Shown: piece by piece, positions 14,931 through 21,956 of the stretch
Numbering within the stretch: the stretch's first letter is position 1
Layout: each line of letters begins with the position of its first letter
Assembly (NCBI GenBank): GCA_035720425.1
Contig: DASTOB010000136.1
Location: 1-26,836 of the forward strand
Direction of reading: 5' to 3'
Length of the DNA stretch: 26,836 bases
DNA from: DASTOB01 sp035720425
Lineage (GTDB): Bacteria; Chloroflexota; Limnocylindria; Limnocylindrales; CSP1-4
Translations under genes and position numbers: made by a program
The notes under the pieces: generated by a model
Seen by the model: only the letters and a program-made list of their open reading frames with translations
What the model was told of the DNA's origin: nothing
Database searches by the model: none

Positions 14931-14971
14931 GGGACTGCGTGGTGTCGGGCCGCTGGCCCGAGTGGCGTGGC

Positions 14972-15583
14972 TTAGCTGTCGGCGTGGTTGCTCGTGATGA
15001 GGATGATCTCGAAGTCGTCGGCCTCGACGTCCTCGACGAACTCGAGGACGAGCACCCGGTCGGACGCGTACGAGTCGCCGAAGTACTCGGGCTGAGCGAT
15101 CACGATCCGCTGCCCGGCCTCGTCGAGCGTCATCCAGCCGCGGCCGCTGCCTGAGAGGTTCGTCCAGGTCAGCTGGAGGGTGCGGGCGTCGAGCTGCTCG
15201 ACCTTGACCTCGCCCCATCCGACTGACGCGCCGTCGCCGGGAACGCCGCCCTCGGCCGCCTTGATGAGCTGGCTGTAGTCGACGATGTCGAGGTCGTACG
15301 TGCTGCCGTCGCCGGCGGTGAGTCGGACCTTGATCGGGGGTGCGTTCGGGTCGCGCGTCGGCTTCGGCGTGGGTGTGACGACCGGCGACGGGCTCACCGA
15401 CGGGCTGGGCGACGGCGAGGCGGTGGGGCTGCCGGTGGGCAGTGGCGCGCCGCCGCTATTGTCGCGCCCGAATCCGCCGAAGCCGATCGCCGCCACGACG
15501 ATCGCGGCCACGGCGAGCAGGAGGATGGCGAGGTTGGCCGGCCGGAGGAATGCGGCCTGGCGAGCACTGGTTCGTGCAGTCAT
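14972..15583 (-). CDS. Membrane-anchored hypothetical protein with Ser/Pro/Thr-rich linker
   Basis: This 203-residue protein starts at ATG 15583. A cytoplasmic basic tip (MTARTSARQAAFLRP) is followed by one membrane helix (about 16-36, ANLAILLLAVAAIVVAAIGF), then a low-complexity Ser/Pro/Thr linker (about 46-76), typical of surface-exposed domains. The C-terminal domain, about 80-203, is probably all-beta: IKVRLTAGDGSTYDLDIVDYSQLI, then VEQLDARTLQLTWTNLSGSG and DRVLVLEFVEDVEADDFEIIL. I do not recognise a family or active site. It is monocistronic, converging on the cox operon. An extracytoplasmic structural or sensing role is possible but unsupported. Confidence 0.72.
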   Translation of the reverse strand: MTARTSARQAAFLRPANLAILLLAVAAIVVAAIGFGGFGRDNSGGAPLPTGSPTASPSPSPSVSPSPVVTPTPKPTRDPNAPPIKVRLTAGDGSTYDLDIVDYSQLIKAAEGGVPGDGASVGWGEVKVEQLDARTLQLTWTNLSGSGRGWMTLDEAGQRIVIAQPEYFGDSYASDRVLVLEFVEDVEADDFEIILITSNHADS

Positions 15584-15729
15584 GTCGGTCTATTGCCCTT
15601 CTCTCGCATCGCTGTGTATTGAGGTTGTTCGATGCACTGAGAGCGTGGACCGCGTGCAAGGCGCGGACAGTCGGCAAACGTCCATGCCGGACGACCACGT
15701 ACGTCACGATCGGTCGTGAAGCCCTGCCC

Positions 15730-15791
15730 ACCGGTGGTCGGGAATAGGCGACCCGGGCCCACCGCGGTCGGGAATCACGAAACCCGGCCCA
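15730..15791. repeat. Two imperfect tandem copies of a ~30-bp unit beside the tRNA terminator
   Basis: GGTCGGGAAT occurs at 15736-15745 and 15766-15775, and ACCCGGGCCCA (15751-15761) is echoed as ACCCGGCCCA (15782-15791). The second copy runs into the tRNA terminator hairpin. Confidence 0.5.
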
Positions 15792-15804
15792 TCGGCCGGG
15801 TTTC
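15779..15804 (-). terminator. Terminator hairpin of the initiator tRNA gene
   Basis: An 11-bp perfect stem (GAAACCCGGCC at 15779-15789 and its complement at 15794-15804) has a 4-nt loop. It lies 13 nt beyond the tRNA 3' end on the minus strand, and its descending arm ends in GGGTTTC. Confidence 0.65.
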
Positions 15805-15817
15805 AGTCGCGGTCTGT

Positions 15818-15892
15818 TGGTTGCGGGGAGGGGATTCGAACCCCTGACCTTCGGGTTATGAGCCCGACGAGCTGCCGCTGCTCCACCCCGCG
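15818..15892 (-). tRNA. Initiator tRNA-fMet (anticodon CAT)
   Basis: This is a full 75-nt cloverleaf including the encoded CCA (15818-15820). It carries every initiator hallmark: C1 at 15892 facing A72, so there is no 1-72 pair; three consecutive G-C pairs at the base of the anticodon stem (GGGCTCATAACCC); and discriminator A73. The D-arm sequence GAGCAGCGGCAGCTC and the T-arm GGTTCGAATCC are standard. A sigma70-type promoter ends 7 nt before the 5' end, and a hairpin terminator follows, so it is a single-gene transcript. Confidence 0.97.
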
Positions 15893-15899
15893 ACCGCCC

Positions 15900-15928
15900 A
15901 TTCTATGGATGACCCTCCGATCGGTCAA
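15900..15928 (-). promoter_or_regulatory. Near-consensus promoter of the initiator tRNA
   Basis: On the minus strand TTGACC (15923-15928) is separated by exactly 17 nt from TAGAAT (15900-15905). The tRNA 5' end at 15892 comes 7 nt after the -10 box, where transcription itself would be expected to begin. Confidence 0.75.
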
Positions 15929-15963
15929 ACGCGCTCATCCCCGCGGCCTTCCCAAAATCTCTC

Positions 15964-16035
15964 TTCAACCCCTCGTTCAACCCCCATTTCAACCCCCGAT
16001 CGAATCCCCCATCCAGCCCGCTGTCCAACCCCTCA
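15964..16035. repeat. 12-bp minisatellite, six degenerate units
   Basis: Six adjacent 12-bp units begin at 15964, 15976, 15988, 16000, 16012 and 16024, with a core of TTCAACCCC. The first three share TTCAACCCC exactly; the later ones drift (TCGAATCCC, TCCAGCCCG, TCCAACCCC). A seventh partial unit (TTCA) follows. Strand composition is strongly pyrimidine/purine-skewed. The array lies just beyond the tRNA promoter, in a spacer without a convincing gene. It could be read in frame on the minus strand as a Gly-Leu repeat, but flanking codons do not look like a protein. Confidence 0.75.
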
Positions 16036-16082
16036 TTCACGGCTGACTCAGGACCGGGTCCCGCACGCTCGGCCGCGGCGAC

Positions 16083-16231
16083 GTTCTGTCGGAACTCGAG
16101 GTCGGACAAGCGTGCGAGCGGGGACTCCAACCCAGATCTGCATCACGGCACCGACTACGGCCGGGCCCGGCGCAACTGTGGGTAACGATTCCGCGATGAA
16201 CGAGCGTGCCCGAGTCCCAGTTCTGTCGGAA
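16083..16231. repeat. Direct repeat of GTTCTGTCGGAA
   Basis: The same 12 bases occur at 16083-16094 and 16220-16231, in both cases near an AGCGTGC string and a GAGTCC/GACTCC string. This suggests two diverged copies of a larger element in this spacer. Confidence 0.5.
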
Positions 16232-16271
16232 TCGGGCCGCGGCCACGCTCACTCGTCGGGATTCCGTTACC
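16181..16271. repeat. 91-bp imperfect inverted repeat
   Basis: The ends GGTAACG (16181-16187) and CGTTACC (16265-16271) are perfect complements, and a second paired block lies inside, GAGCGTG (16202-16208) with CACGCTC (16244-16250). The intervening arms pair only partly. It could fold as a cruciform or RNA hairpin. It has the size of a small non-autonomous element, but no target-site duplication was seen. Confidence 0.4.
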
Positions 16272-16289
16272 AGGAGTAGCGGGCGCAGG

Positions 16290-16379
16290 GTGCAGCGGGC
16301 GAGGCTGGCGGTCGGCAGGAGACGCGGGCGCATCGTGCAGCGGGCGAGGCTGGCGTTCGGCAGGAGACGCGGGCCCAGT
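16290..16379. repeat. 45-bp tandem repeat, two near-identical copies plus a degenerate third
   Basis: The units begin at 16290 and 16335, each starting GTGCAGCGGGCGAGGCTGGC and continuing TCGGCAGGAGACGCGGGC. They differ at only a few bases. A third, degraded copy (GGCGAGGCGGGCGGTCAG) runs into the stop codon of the MFS gene. It lies outside that gene, downstream of its stop on the minus strand. Confidence 0.75.
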
Positions 16380-16401
16380 GCGCGGCCGGCGAGGCGGGCG
16401 G

Positions 16402-17820
16402 TCAGCCCGGGACGGCGAGCGGCGCCCGCTGGCGTTCGCGGCCCAGCCGGCCACGGATCGCCGCGCCACCGATGACGAGGCACGCGACGAGGCAGACCGT
16501 CATGCCCGCGCCGCCGACCCAGAACGGGAAACGCAAGTCGATCGCGGCCAGCGAGCCGGCGGCGATCGAGGCAACGATCGTCCCGACCGTCCCGGCTGCG
16601 CCATAGAGCCCCTGCGCAGTCGACGATCGGCCGCGCGGTGAGCCAGCCGCCACGACCGCGTAGAGCGCCGGGTTGAGCAGCGCGAAACCGGTCGCCTCGA
16701 CGACGAGGATCGGCACGGCCTGCACCGGCAGGGCAATGAACGGATACGACACGCTTGCCACCGCGGCCGCCACACCGCCGATGACGAGGAACCCGTAGCT
16801 CCCCCGTCGGTCGACCCAGCGACCGGCGATCGGCGAGAACAGCAGGACGGGCAGGCCGAACAGGGCGAAGGTGAAGCCGATGAAGTCGAGCCCGGCGCCC
16901 TTGCTCTCGAGGTACAGGCTCCAGATCACCTCGTACGTCGCGCCCGCGAAGTAGCTCCCGAGGTTTAGCACGAGGGCGGCGATGAGCAGCCGGTTCCAGA
17001 GCGAGCGTGGCGCAGCCGATCCCGCGTCGGTCGGCTCGACGGCCTCGCCGATGTCGCGCTCCACGTCGTCGGCCGCGTGCTCGTAGACGATCGGCGCCTC
17101 GATCGGGAACTCGGCCAGGTCGTGGCCCGGTGAGTGGCGCGCCCGGGCCGGCCCGACCGGCTGCTCCGGAACGCGCAGCGCCACGGCGAGCCCGGCCACG
17201 AGCGTCCCGACCGCCCCGAACACGAACACGAACTCGAACCCGCCGAAGGCCGCCGCGCCGAGGCCGCCGATCGCCGGGCCGAGCATGAGCCCGCCCATCT
17301 GCGCCGCGCCGTACAGCCCGAACGCCTCGCCGCGCCGGTCGGTCGGCGTCGCGTCCGTCAGGTAGCCGCGCGCCGCCGGATCGTAGGCGGCGGTCGCGAA
17401 GCCGGCGAGCGCACGCATGACGAGGAACGGCCCGGCCCCGATGAACACGAGCGGGATGGCCATCGCGAGGCCCGTCACGATGAGGCCGCCGACCATGATC
17501 GGGACCCGCGCGGTCCGATCGGCCAGCCAGCCGAAGATCGGCTCGCCGACGAGCCGCGCCGCCGGCCAGGCGGCAACAATGACGCCGAGCGTCGCGAGGT
17601 CGACGCCATGCTGGGTGAAATAGAGCGGCATGACCGGCAGGAGCGCGCCGAACCCCACCCAGGCGATGAACTCCGCGCCGAGGAGCGGAAGGATCGGGCC
17701 CCAGCGGGCGAGCCAGCCGGTCGGGCTCAGCCTGGGCGGCCTCGGACCACGGCCCATCCATCGGCCGCGCGAGGAGCGCAGTCGATCGGCGATGCGGGCG
17801 AGTCGCTGAGAACGGGGCAT
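16402..17820 (-). CDS. Major facilitator superfamily transporter
   Basis: This is a 472-residue secondary transporter with twelve predicted helices in two halves. The N-terminal half starts WGPILPLLGAEFIAWVGFGALLPVMPLYF and carries motif A in the loop after helix 2, GWLADRTARVPIM. The long central loop (about 220-260) is acidic and Glu/Asp-rich. The second half begins LWNRLLIAALVLNLGSYFAG and contains the equivalent loop GRWVDRRGSYGF. It resembles drug/sugar-type MFS exporters (multidrug-resistance family), but the substrate cannot be read from sequence. Start ATG 17820 has AGGAA about 11 nt upstream; a TACGAT box (17853-17858, minus) could be its -10. The stop at 16402 abuts a repeat array. 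Confidence 0.9.
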   Translation of the reverse strand: MPRSQRLARIADRLRSSRGRWMGRGPRPPRLSPTGWLARWGPILPLLGAEFIAWVGFGALLPVMPLYFTQHGVDLATLGVIVAAWPAARLVGEPIFGWLADRTARVPIMVGGLIVTGLAMAIPLVFIGAGPFLVMRALAGFATAAYDPAARGYLTDATPTDRRGEAFGLYGAAQMGGLMLGPAIGGLGAAAFGGFEFVFVFGAVGTLVAGLAVALRVPEQPVGPARARHSPGHDLAEFPIEAPIVYEHAADDVERDIGEAVEPTDAGSAAPRSLWNRLLIAALVLNLGSYFAGATYEVIWSLYLESKGAGLDFIGFTFALFGLPVLLFSPIAGRWVDRRGSYGFLVIGGVAAAVASVSYPFIALPVQAVPILVVEATGFALLNPALYAVVAAGSPRGRSSTAQGLYGAAGTVGTIVASIAAGSLAAIDLRFPFWVGGAGMTVCLVACLVIGGAAIRGRLGRERQRAPLAVPG

Positions 17821-17924
17821 GCGGGACCGGATTCCTGGCTTCGGGGACGAGCATCGTAGCGGACGCGTCGCCACAGCCATGAAGCCGATGCGGGCGATGG
17901 GACGAGCGCGAGACGCCGCTGCCG

Positions 17925-17930
17925 TATGCT
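17925..17930 (+). promoter_or_regulatory. Candidate -10 box for a leaderless transcript
   Basis: TATGCT lies 7 nt before the GTG at 17938, placing the expected transcription start at the start codon. No clear -35 is present. Confidence 0.35.
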
Positions 17931-17937
17931 CGCGGAC

Positions 17938-18168
17938 GTGCCGCCGTCCCTCCTCGCGATCGTGCTCATCACCGCGCTGCTCGTGCTGCTGCCGACCCGC
18001 CGGCTCTATCTGTCCGGCCGCTCGCAGGGCCTCGTCAGCGCCTACTTCCTCGTCCTGTGGAGCGCGGCGAGCTTGGCCGCGTGGGCACCGGGGCCACTGC
18101 GCCTGATCGTCCCGATCGTCGTCATCTCCTGGCTCGCGCCGTTCGTCGTCCTGCGGACGGCCCGCTGA
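17938..18168 (+). CDS. Small membrane protein, function unknown
   Basis: Taking the GTG at 17938, the product has 76 residues, nearly all hydrophobic: helices at about 4-20 (LLAIVLITALLVLLPT), 34-50 (SAYFLVLWSAASLAAWA) and 54-72 (LRLIVPIVVISWLAPFVVL). A basic turn (RRLYLSGRSQG) separates the first two. An ATG at 17926 would add four residues but overlaps the -10 candidate. The stop lies one base before the peptidase start, so the two are co-translated and may act together. Family not recognised. Confidence 0.65.
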   Translation: MPPSLLAIVLITALLVLLPTRRLYLSGRSQGLVSAYFLVLWSAASLAAWAPGPLRLIVPIVVISWLAPFVVLRTAR

Positions 18169-18169
18169 C

Positions 18170-18931
18170 GTGGGACCGATCGGGCTCCATGGCGGCGGGG
18201 AGTTCCTCGCCGGCGACGAGCCGTTCCTCCGACTCGTGCTCGAGACGGCGGCGGCCGGGGCGGGTCGGACGGCGGCGGCCGGCACCGCGATCCGGATCGC
18301 GGTCGTCCCGACGGCCACCGCCAGCGGCCGACCGGACCTGTCGGGCGCCCACGGCGTTGCCGCGTTTCGGTCACTCGCCGGCTCGCTCGACATCGCGTGC
18401 GACCCGGCCGTGGTCCCGGTCGTCGATCCACAATCCGCGGCGGATCCGCGCTGGTGCGCCGCCCTCGAAACGAGCGATCTCGTCTACCTGCCCGGGGGCG
18501 ATCCCGGGCTCGTCGTCGAGATCCTCGCTGGCTCGCCGGCCTGGGCAGCGATTTTGGCCGCGCGGGCTCGCGGCGCCGTGATCGCCGGCGCGAGCGCCGG
18601 CGCGATGGCCATGGCGGAGTGGACGTGGACGCCGCGCGGCGGGCGAGCCGGCCTCGGGATCGTGCGTGGCCTCGTCGTCGTGCCGCACTTCGAGCGCGTG
18701 CCGCCGGCGTTCTGGCAGGCCGAGCGCACGGCCCACGGGCGTGACGATCTCGGCGTCCTCGGGCTCGACGAGCGGACCGGCATCCTGTCGGGTCCGTCGA
18801 CCGAAGCGTCCGACTGGCGCGTCGCGGGCGCCGGTGCTGCAACATGGCTGTCCCCGACCGCGAGCGAGCCGATCGTGGCGCACGACGGTGAGTCGATCGA
18901 CCTGCGCGGAAGCCCGCTCGCCGCGGTGTAA
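18170..18931 (+). CDS. Peptidase S51 / cyanophycinase-like serine hydrolase
   Basis: This 253-residue protein has a class-I-glutaminase-like fold. The nucleophile elbow is GASAGAM with Ser142, matching the GxSAGA motif of peptidase E and cyanophycinase. The preceding YLPGGDPG (107-114) is the characteristic strand-turn, and VVPHFER supplies the candidate catalytic His173. No signal peptide is seen, so it should be cytoplasmic. It may hydrolyse Asp-containing dipeptides or isopeptide-type substrates. Start GTG 18170 follows the previous stop by one base. Two 13-bp direct repeats lie directly after the TAA. Confidence 0.82.
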   Translation: MGPIGLHGGGEFLAGDEPFLRLVLETAAAGAGRTAAAGTAIRIAVVPTATASGRPDLSGAHGVAAFRSLAGSLDIACDPAVVPVVDPQSAADPRWCAALETSDLVYLPGGDPGLVVEILAGSPAWAAILAARARGAVIAGASAGAMAMAEWTWTPRGGRAGLGIVRGLVVVPHFERVPPAFWQAERTAHGRDDLGVLGLDERTGILSGPSTEASDWRVAGAGAATWLSPTASEPIVAHDGESIDLRGSPLAAV

Positions 18932-18933
18932 GC

Positions 18934-18961
18934 GCCGCGGGGTGAATTGCCGCGGGGTGAA
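18934..18961. repeat. Two 13-bp direct repeats after the peptidase gene
   Basis: GCCGCGGGGTGAA occurs at 18934-18946 and 18949-18961, with a degenerate third GCCGCTCGCGG following. They fill the 60-bp gap between the converging peptidase and PEP carboxylase genes. No hairpin terminator is evident there. Confidence 0.6.
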
Positions 18962-18991
18962 GCCGCTCGCGGCCGCGTAGGCGCGCGCCGG

Positions 18992-21859
18992 TCAGCCGGT
19001 GCCCTGGAGTCCCGCCGCGACCCCGTTGACGGTCATCTGCACGAGGCGCCGAAGGCGATCGCGATCCGGGTCGTCCACCGACCGACCCCGGAGGTCACCG
19101 AGCAGGCGCAGCTGGAGCTCCGACAGCGCGTCGACATACGGATTGCGCAGCCCGATCGAGCGCTGGACCACCGGCGCCCCGTCGAGCAGCCGATCGCGAC
19201 CGGTAACCCGCAGGAGCCAGCGAGCCGTGCGCTCGTACTCCTCCTCGATCGATGCCCAGCGCCGCCGATCGTCCGGTGACCGAGCGAGCGAGGCGAACCG
19301 GCGGGCGACCGCCATGTCGGCCCGGGCGAGGCTCAGTTCCGCGTTGTCGAGCACGCTCGTGAGGAACGGCCACGCGCGGTACAGCCGGCCAAGCGCGTCG
19401 AGTCCGCCATCGCCATGGGCGGCACGGAAGGCCTCGAGCGCTGTTCCGAGGCCGTACCACCCCGGCAGCTCGATCCGTGCCTGTGACCATGAGAAGACCC
19501 ACGGGATCGCCCGCAGCGCGTCGACCGGCGGCGCATCCGACGCCGCCTCGGGCGGCCCCCCACCCGCTCCACCACCCGCGCCACCACCCGCGCCCCCGCC
19601 GGCACCCCCACCGGACCGTCCGCGTGCGGCGGGGCGGGAGCCCAGCCGAAGGCCGGTGATCTCGGCGATCGGTGTCGCCGATCGGAAGAAGGCCGCGAAG
19701 CCCGGATCGTCGAAGACGAGCGCGCGGTAGGCCGCCCGGGACGATTCGGCCAGCTCGGCGACAACCGGCGCCCCCCGCCGACGCACCTCCTCGAGAGCGG
19801 CCGCGTGATCGGGCGTCGACGCGAGCAGGACCGCACCGACGAGCTGGTCGAGCTGACGACGCGCGATCTCCGGGTTCGCGTAGTGGGCCGCGATGACCTC
19901 CCCCTGCTCGGTCAGCTTGAGCCGGGCGTCGACGGAGCCCGGTGCCTGGCCGCGGATCGCGCGATGGGTCGGCCCACCCCCGCGGCCGATCGCCCCGCCG
20001 CGCCCGTGGAACAGGGTGAGCTCCACGCCGTGTCGTGCCGCCGCCGCGACGAGCGCGGCCTGCGCTTCGTGGAGCATCCAGTTCGCGGCGACGAACCCCA
20101 TCTCCTTGTTCGAGTCGGAGTACCCGAGCATGACCTCCTGCCGGTTGCCGCGGCCGGCGAGGTGGTCGCGGTAGCGTGGATCCTCAAGGAGCCGATCGAG
20201 GATCTCCCCGGCACCCTCGAGCGCGGCCCCGGACTCGAACAGCGGGACGACATCAAGCGTCGGCGGGGTGCCGTCGCGGCTCGCCGCGGCGGCGGCGAGG
20301 TCGAGCACGTCGAGGACATCGGACGGGCTCGACGTGAAGCTGATCACGTAGCGCTGGGTCGCCGCCTCGCCGTACCGCGCCTGGAGATTCGCCACCGCCC
20401 GAAAGGTCGCGAGGACCTCGTCGAGGTCAACCCCGGGAACGAGCTCCGTCGTGCCCGGCGCGCCGGCGCGGATGGCCGCGAGCGCCGCCCGGTGCACGGC
20501 CGCGTGCTGGCGGACCTCGAGCGCGGCGAGGTGGAAGCCGAACGTCGCGAGTTGCCAGCGCAGATCCTGGACGACGCCCCATGCGACGCGTTCGAGGCCG
20601 TCGGCAACGAGCGCAGCCTGGATCTCGGCGAGCTCCTCGTCGAGCGCTTCGGGCGACGGGTACCGCCCGGTCAGCGGTGCGGGGGTGCCGGTCAGGAAGG
20701 CGCGGGTGCGCCGGAGTCGTTCGGCGATGAACCCGAAGCGCTGGCGGTACGGCTCGTCGGGGAATCGGCGGCGGAGCTGACGATCCGCCTCCTCGAGGGT
20801 CTCGGCGTCGCGGGCCAGGCGCCCGGCGAGCGAGCGCGGCACGTCGGCGGCGGGAACGGCGGCGGCGAGCGTCTGCATGAGCCGGGTTGCGACCGCCTCG
20901 TAGCCGCGCAGGACGTGGTCGGCGTGGATGCGCAGGGTCCGCTCGGTCAGGTCCGCGGTCACGCTCGGGTTTCCGTCGCGGTCGCCGCCGATCCACGACC
21001 CCCAGTGCAGGAACGCGCCGACGCGCGGCGGTCTCGTTCCCGTTCGGCCGGCGTCGCTCGCGGCGGCCCCGTCGGGTGCCCGGGCATCGGCCGCGTCGAG
21101 CGCGGCGTCGAGGCCGCGGTACAGCCGCGGCACGAGCGTGAACAGCGTTTCGTCGAAGAAGGCGAGGGCCGTGCGCACCTCGTCGAGCGGCGTCGGCGTC
21201 ACTCCGCGCAGCTCCGTGGTTCGCCACAGGAGCGTGATCTCCTCGCGCAGCCGGCGGCGCACGTCACGGTCCTCCTCCGGGGTCAGGCGCGGGTCATCGA
21301 GCCGCTCGAGCAGCCCGGCGCACCGGCGCAGCGCGAGCAGGAGCGTGCGCCGCCGGGCCTCCGTCGGGTGCGCCGTGAGGACGGGGCTGATCCGGAGTCG
21401 GCCGATCAGATCCGTCAGGGCGGCGTCGCCGCTACGCCGGCGAAGCGTCTCGATCGCCTCGGCCGCCGAATCGTCGAGGACCCCGCCGCGAGCGGCCCGG
21501 CCGCGACGGCGCAGGATCCGCACGCGATGCCGCTCTTCGGCGAGGTTGATCAGCTGGAAGTACAGGCCGAACGCGCGAACGACATCCTCCGCCCGGTCGA
21601 GGTCGATCGCGGCCACCTCGGCGGCAAAGGAGGCCCGCAGGCCCGGGTCGGCGTCCCGTCGGGCGGCGACGGCAGACCGGCGCACCCGTTCGACGAGCTC
21701 GAACAACTCCGGTCCCGCCTGCTCGACGATGACCTGTCCGAGGAGCGCCCCGAGCAGCTTGACCTCGCGTGACAGCGGGTCGCGCGCGCCGGCCGTGCCG
21801 ATCCCGGCAGGCTCGGCCGCAACCGCCGCGTTCGGGCTCGGTCGCCGAGTCCGGCTCAT
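18992..21859 (-). CDS. ppc: Phosphoenolpyruvate carboxylase
   Basis: This cytoplasmic enzyme makes oxaloacetate from PEP and bicarbonate, refilling the TCA cycle. From ATG 21859 it has 955 residues (a TTG at 21901 would add 14), longer than the usual 880-930. Catalytic landmarks are LTAHPTEARRR (His about 164), GGDRDGNPSVT, GYSDSNKEMGF and FHGRGGAIGRGGGP. The mobile loop after GSRPAARGR is expanded by (GGGA)n and a Pro/Ala-rich stretch before DALRAIPWVFSWSQ, about 30 extra residues near 742-775. The C-terminus is QGTG rather than QNTG, so the Asn that binds inhibitory aspartate in E. coli (N881) is Gly. No other gene overlaps it; it is divergent from the histidine kinase. Confidence 0.95.
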   Translation of the reverse strand: MSRTRRPSPNAAVAAEPAGIGTAGARDPLSREVKLLGALLGQVIVEQAGPELFELVERVRRSAVAARRDADPGLRASFAAEVAAIDLDRAEDVVRAFGLYFQLINLAEERHRVRILRRRGRAARGGVLDDSAAEAIETLRRRSGDAALTDLIGRLRISPVLTAHPTEARRRTLLLALRRCAGLLERLDDPRLTPEEDRDVRRRLREEITLLWRTTELRGVTPTPLDEVRTALAFFDETLFTLVPRLYRGLDAALDAADARAPDGAAASDAGRTGTRPPRVGAFLHWGSWIGGDRDGNPSVTADLTERTLRIHADHVLRGYEAVATRLMQTLAAAVPAADVPRSLAGRLARDAETLEEADRQLRRRFPDEPYRQRFGFIAERLRRTRAFLTGTPAPLTGRYPSPEALDEELAEIQAALVADGLERVAWGVVQDLRWQLATFGFHLAALEVRQHAAVHRAALAAIRAGAPGTTELVPGVDLDEVLATFRAVANLQARYGEAATQRYVISFTSSPSDVLDVLDLAAAAASRDGTPPTLDVVPLFESGAALEGAGEILDRLLEDPRYRDHLAGRGNRQEVMLGYSDSNKEMGFVAANWMLHEAQAALVAAAARHGVELTLFHGRGGAIGRGGGPTHRAIRGQAPGSVDARLKLTEQGEVIAAHYANPEIARRQLDQLVGAVLLASTPDHAAALEEVRRRGAPVVAELAESSRAAYRALVFDDPGFAAFFRSATPIAEITGLRLGSRPAARGRSGGGAGGGAGGGAGGGAGGGPPEAASDAPPVDALRAIPWVFSWSQARIELPGWYGLGTALEAFRAAHGDGGLDALGRLYRAWPFLTSVLDNAELSLARADMAVARRFASLARSPDDRRRWASIEEEYERTARWLLRVTGRDRLLDGAPVVQRSIGLRNPYVDALSELQLRLLGDLRGRSVDDPDRDRLRRLVQMTVNGVAAGLQGTG

Positions 21860-21943
21860 CGGACCATCACGCGGCTCGTCCGTTCCGGTCCCGAGGCGCA
21901 ACCGTCCCGAAACCTACCGGGCGCGATCCCCTGCCTAGGCTTG

Positions 21944-21949
21944 TATCGT
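21944..21949 (+). promoter_or_regulatory. Candidate -10 box for the histidine kinase operon
   Basis: TATCGT is followed 7 nt later by ATG 21957, so a leaderless mRNA is expected. A -35 is not clear. Confidence 0.4.
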
Positions 21950-21956
21950 GATGACC

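Noticed and set aside
15964..16035. Possible CRISPR or coding repeat
   Set aside because: 12-bp units have no spacers, and the Gly-Leu frame on the minus strand has no supported start or conserved flanks.
16290..16379. Possible CRISPR array
   Set aside because: The 45-bp units are adjacent without spacers and there are only two good copies; no cas gene is near.
19805..21772. Long plus-strand open frame of 655 codons
   Set aside because: It lies wholly antisense to PEP carboxylase; its Arg/Gly/Glu-rich translation has no domain and the opposite frame carries all PEP carboxylase motifs.
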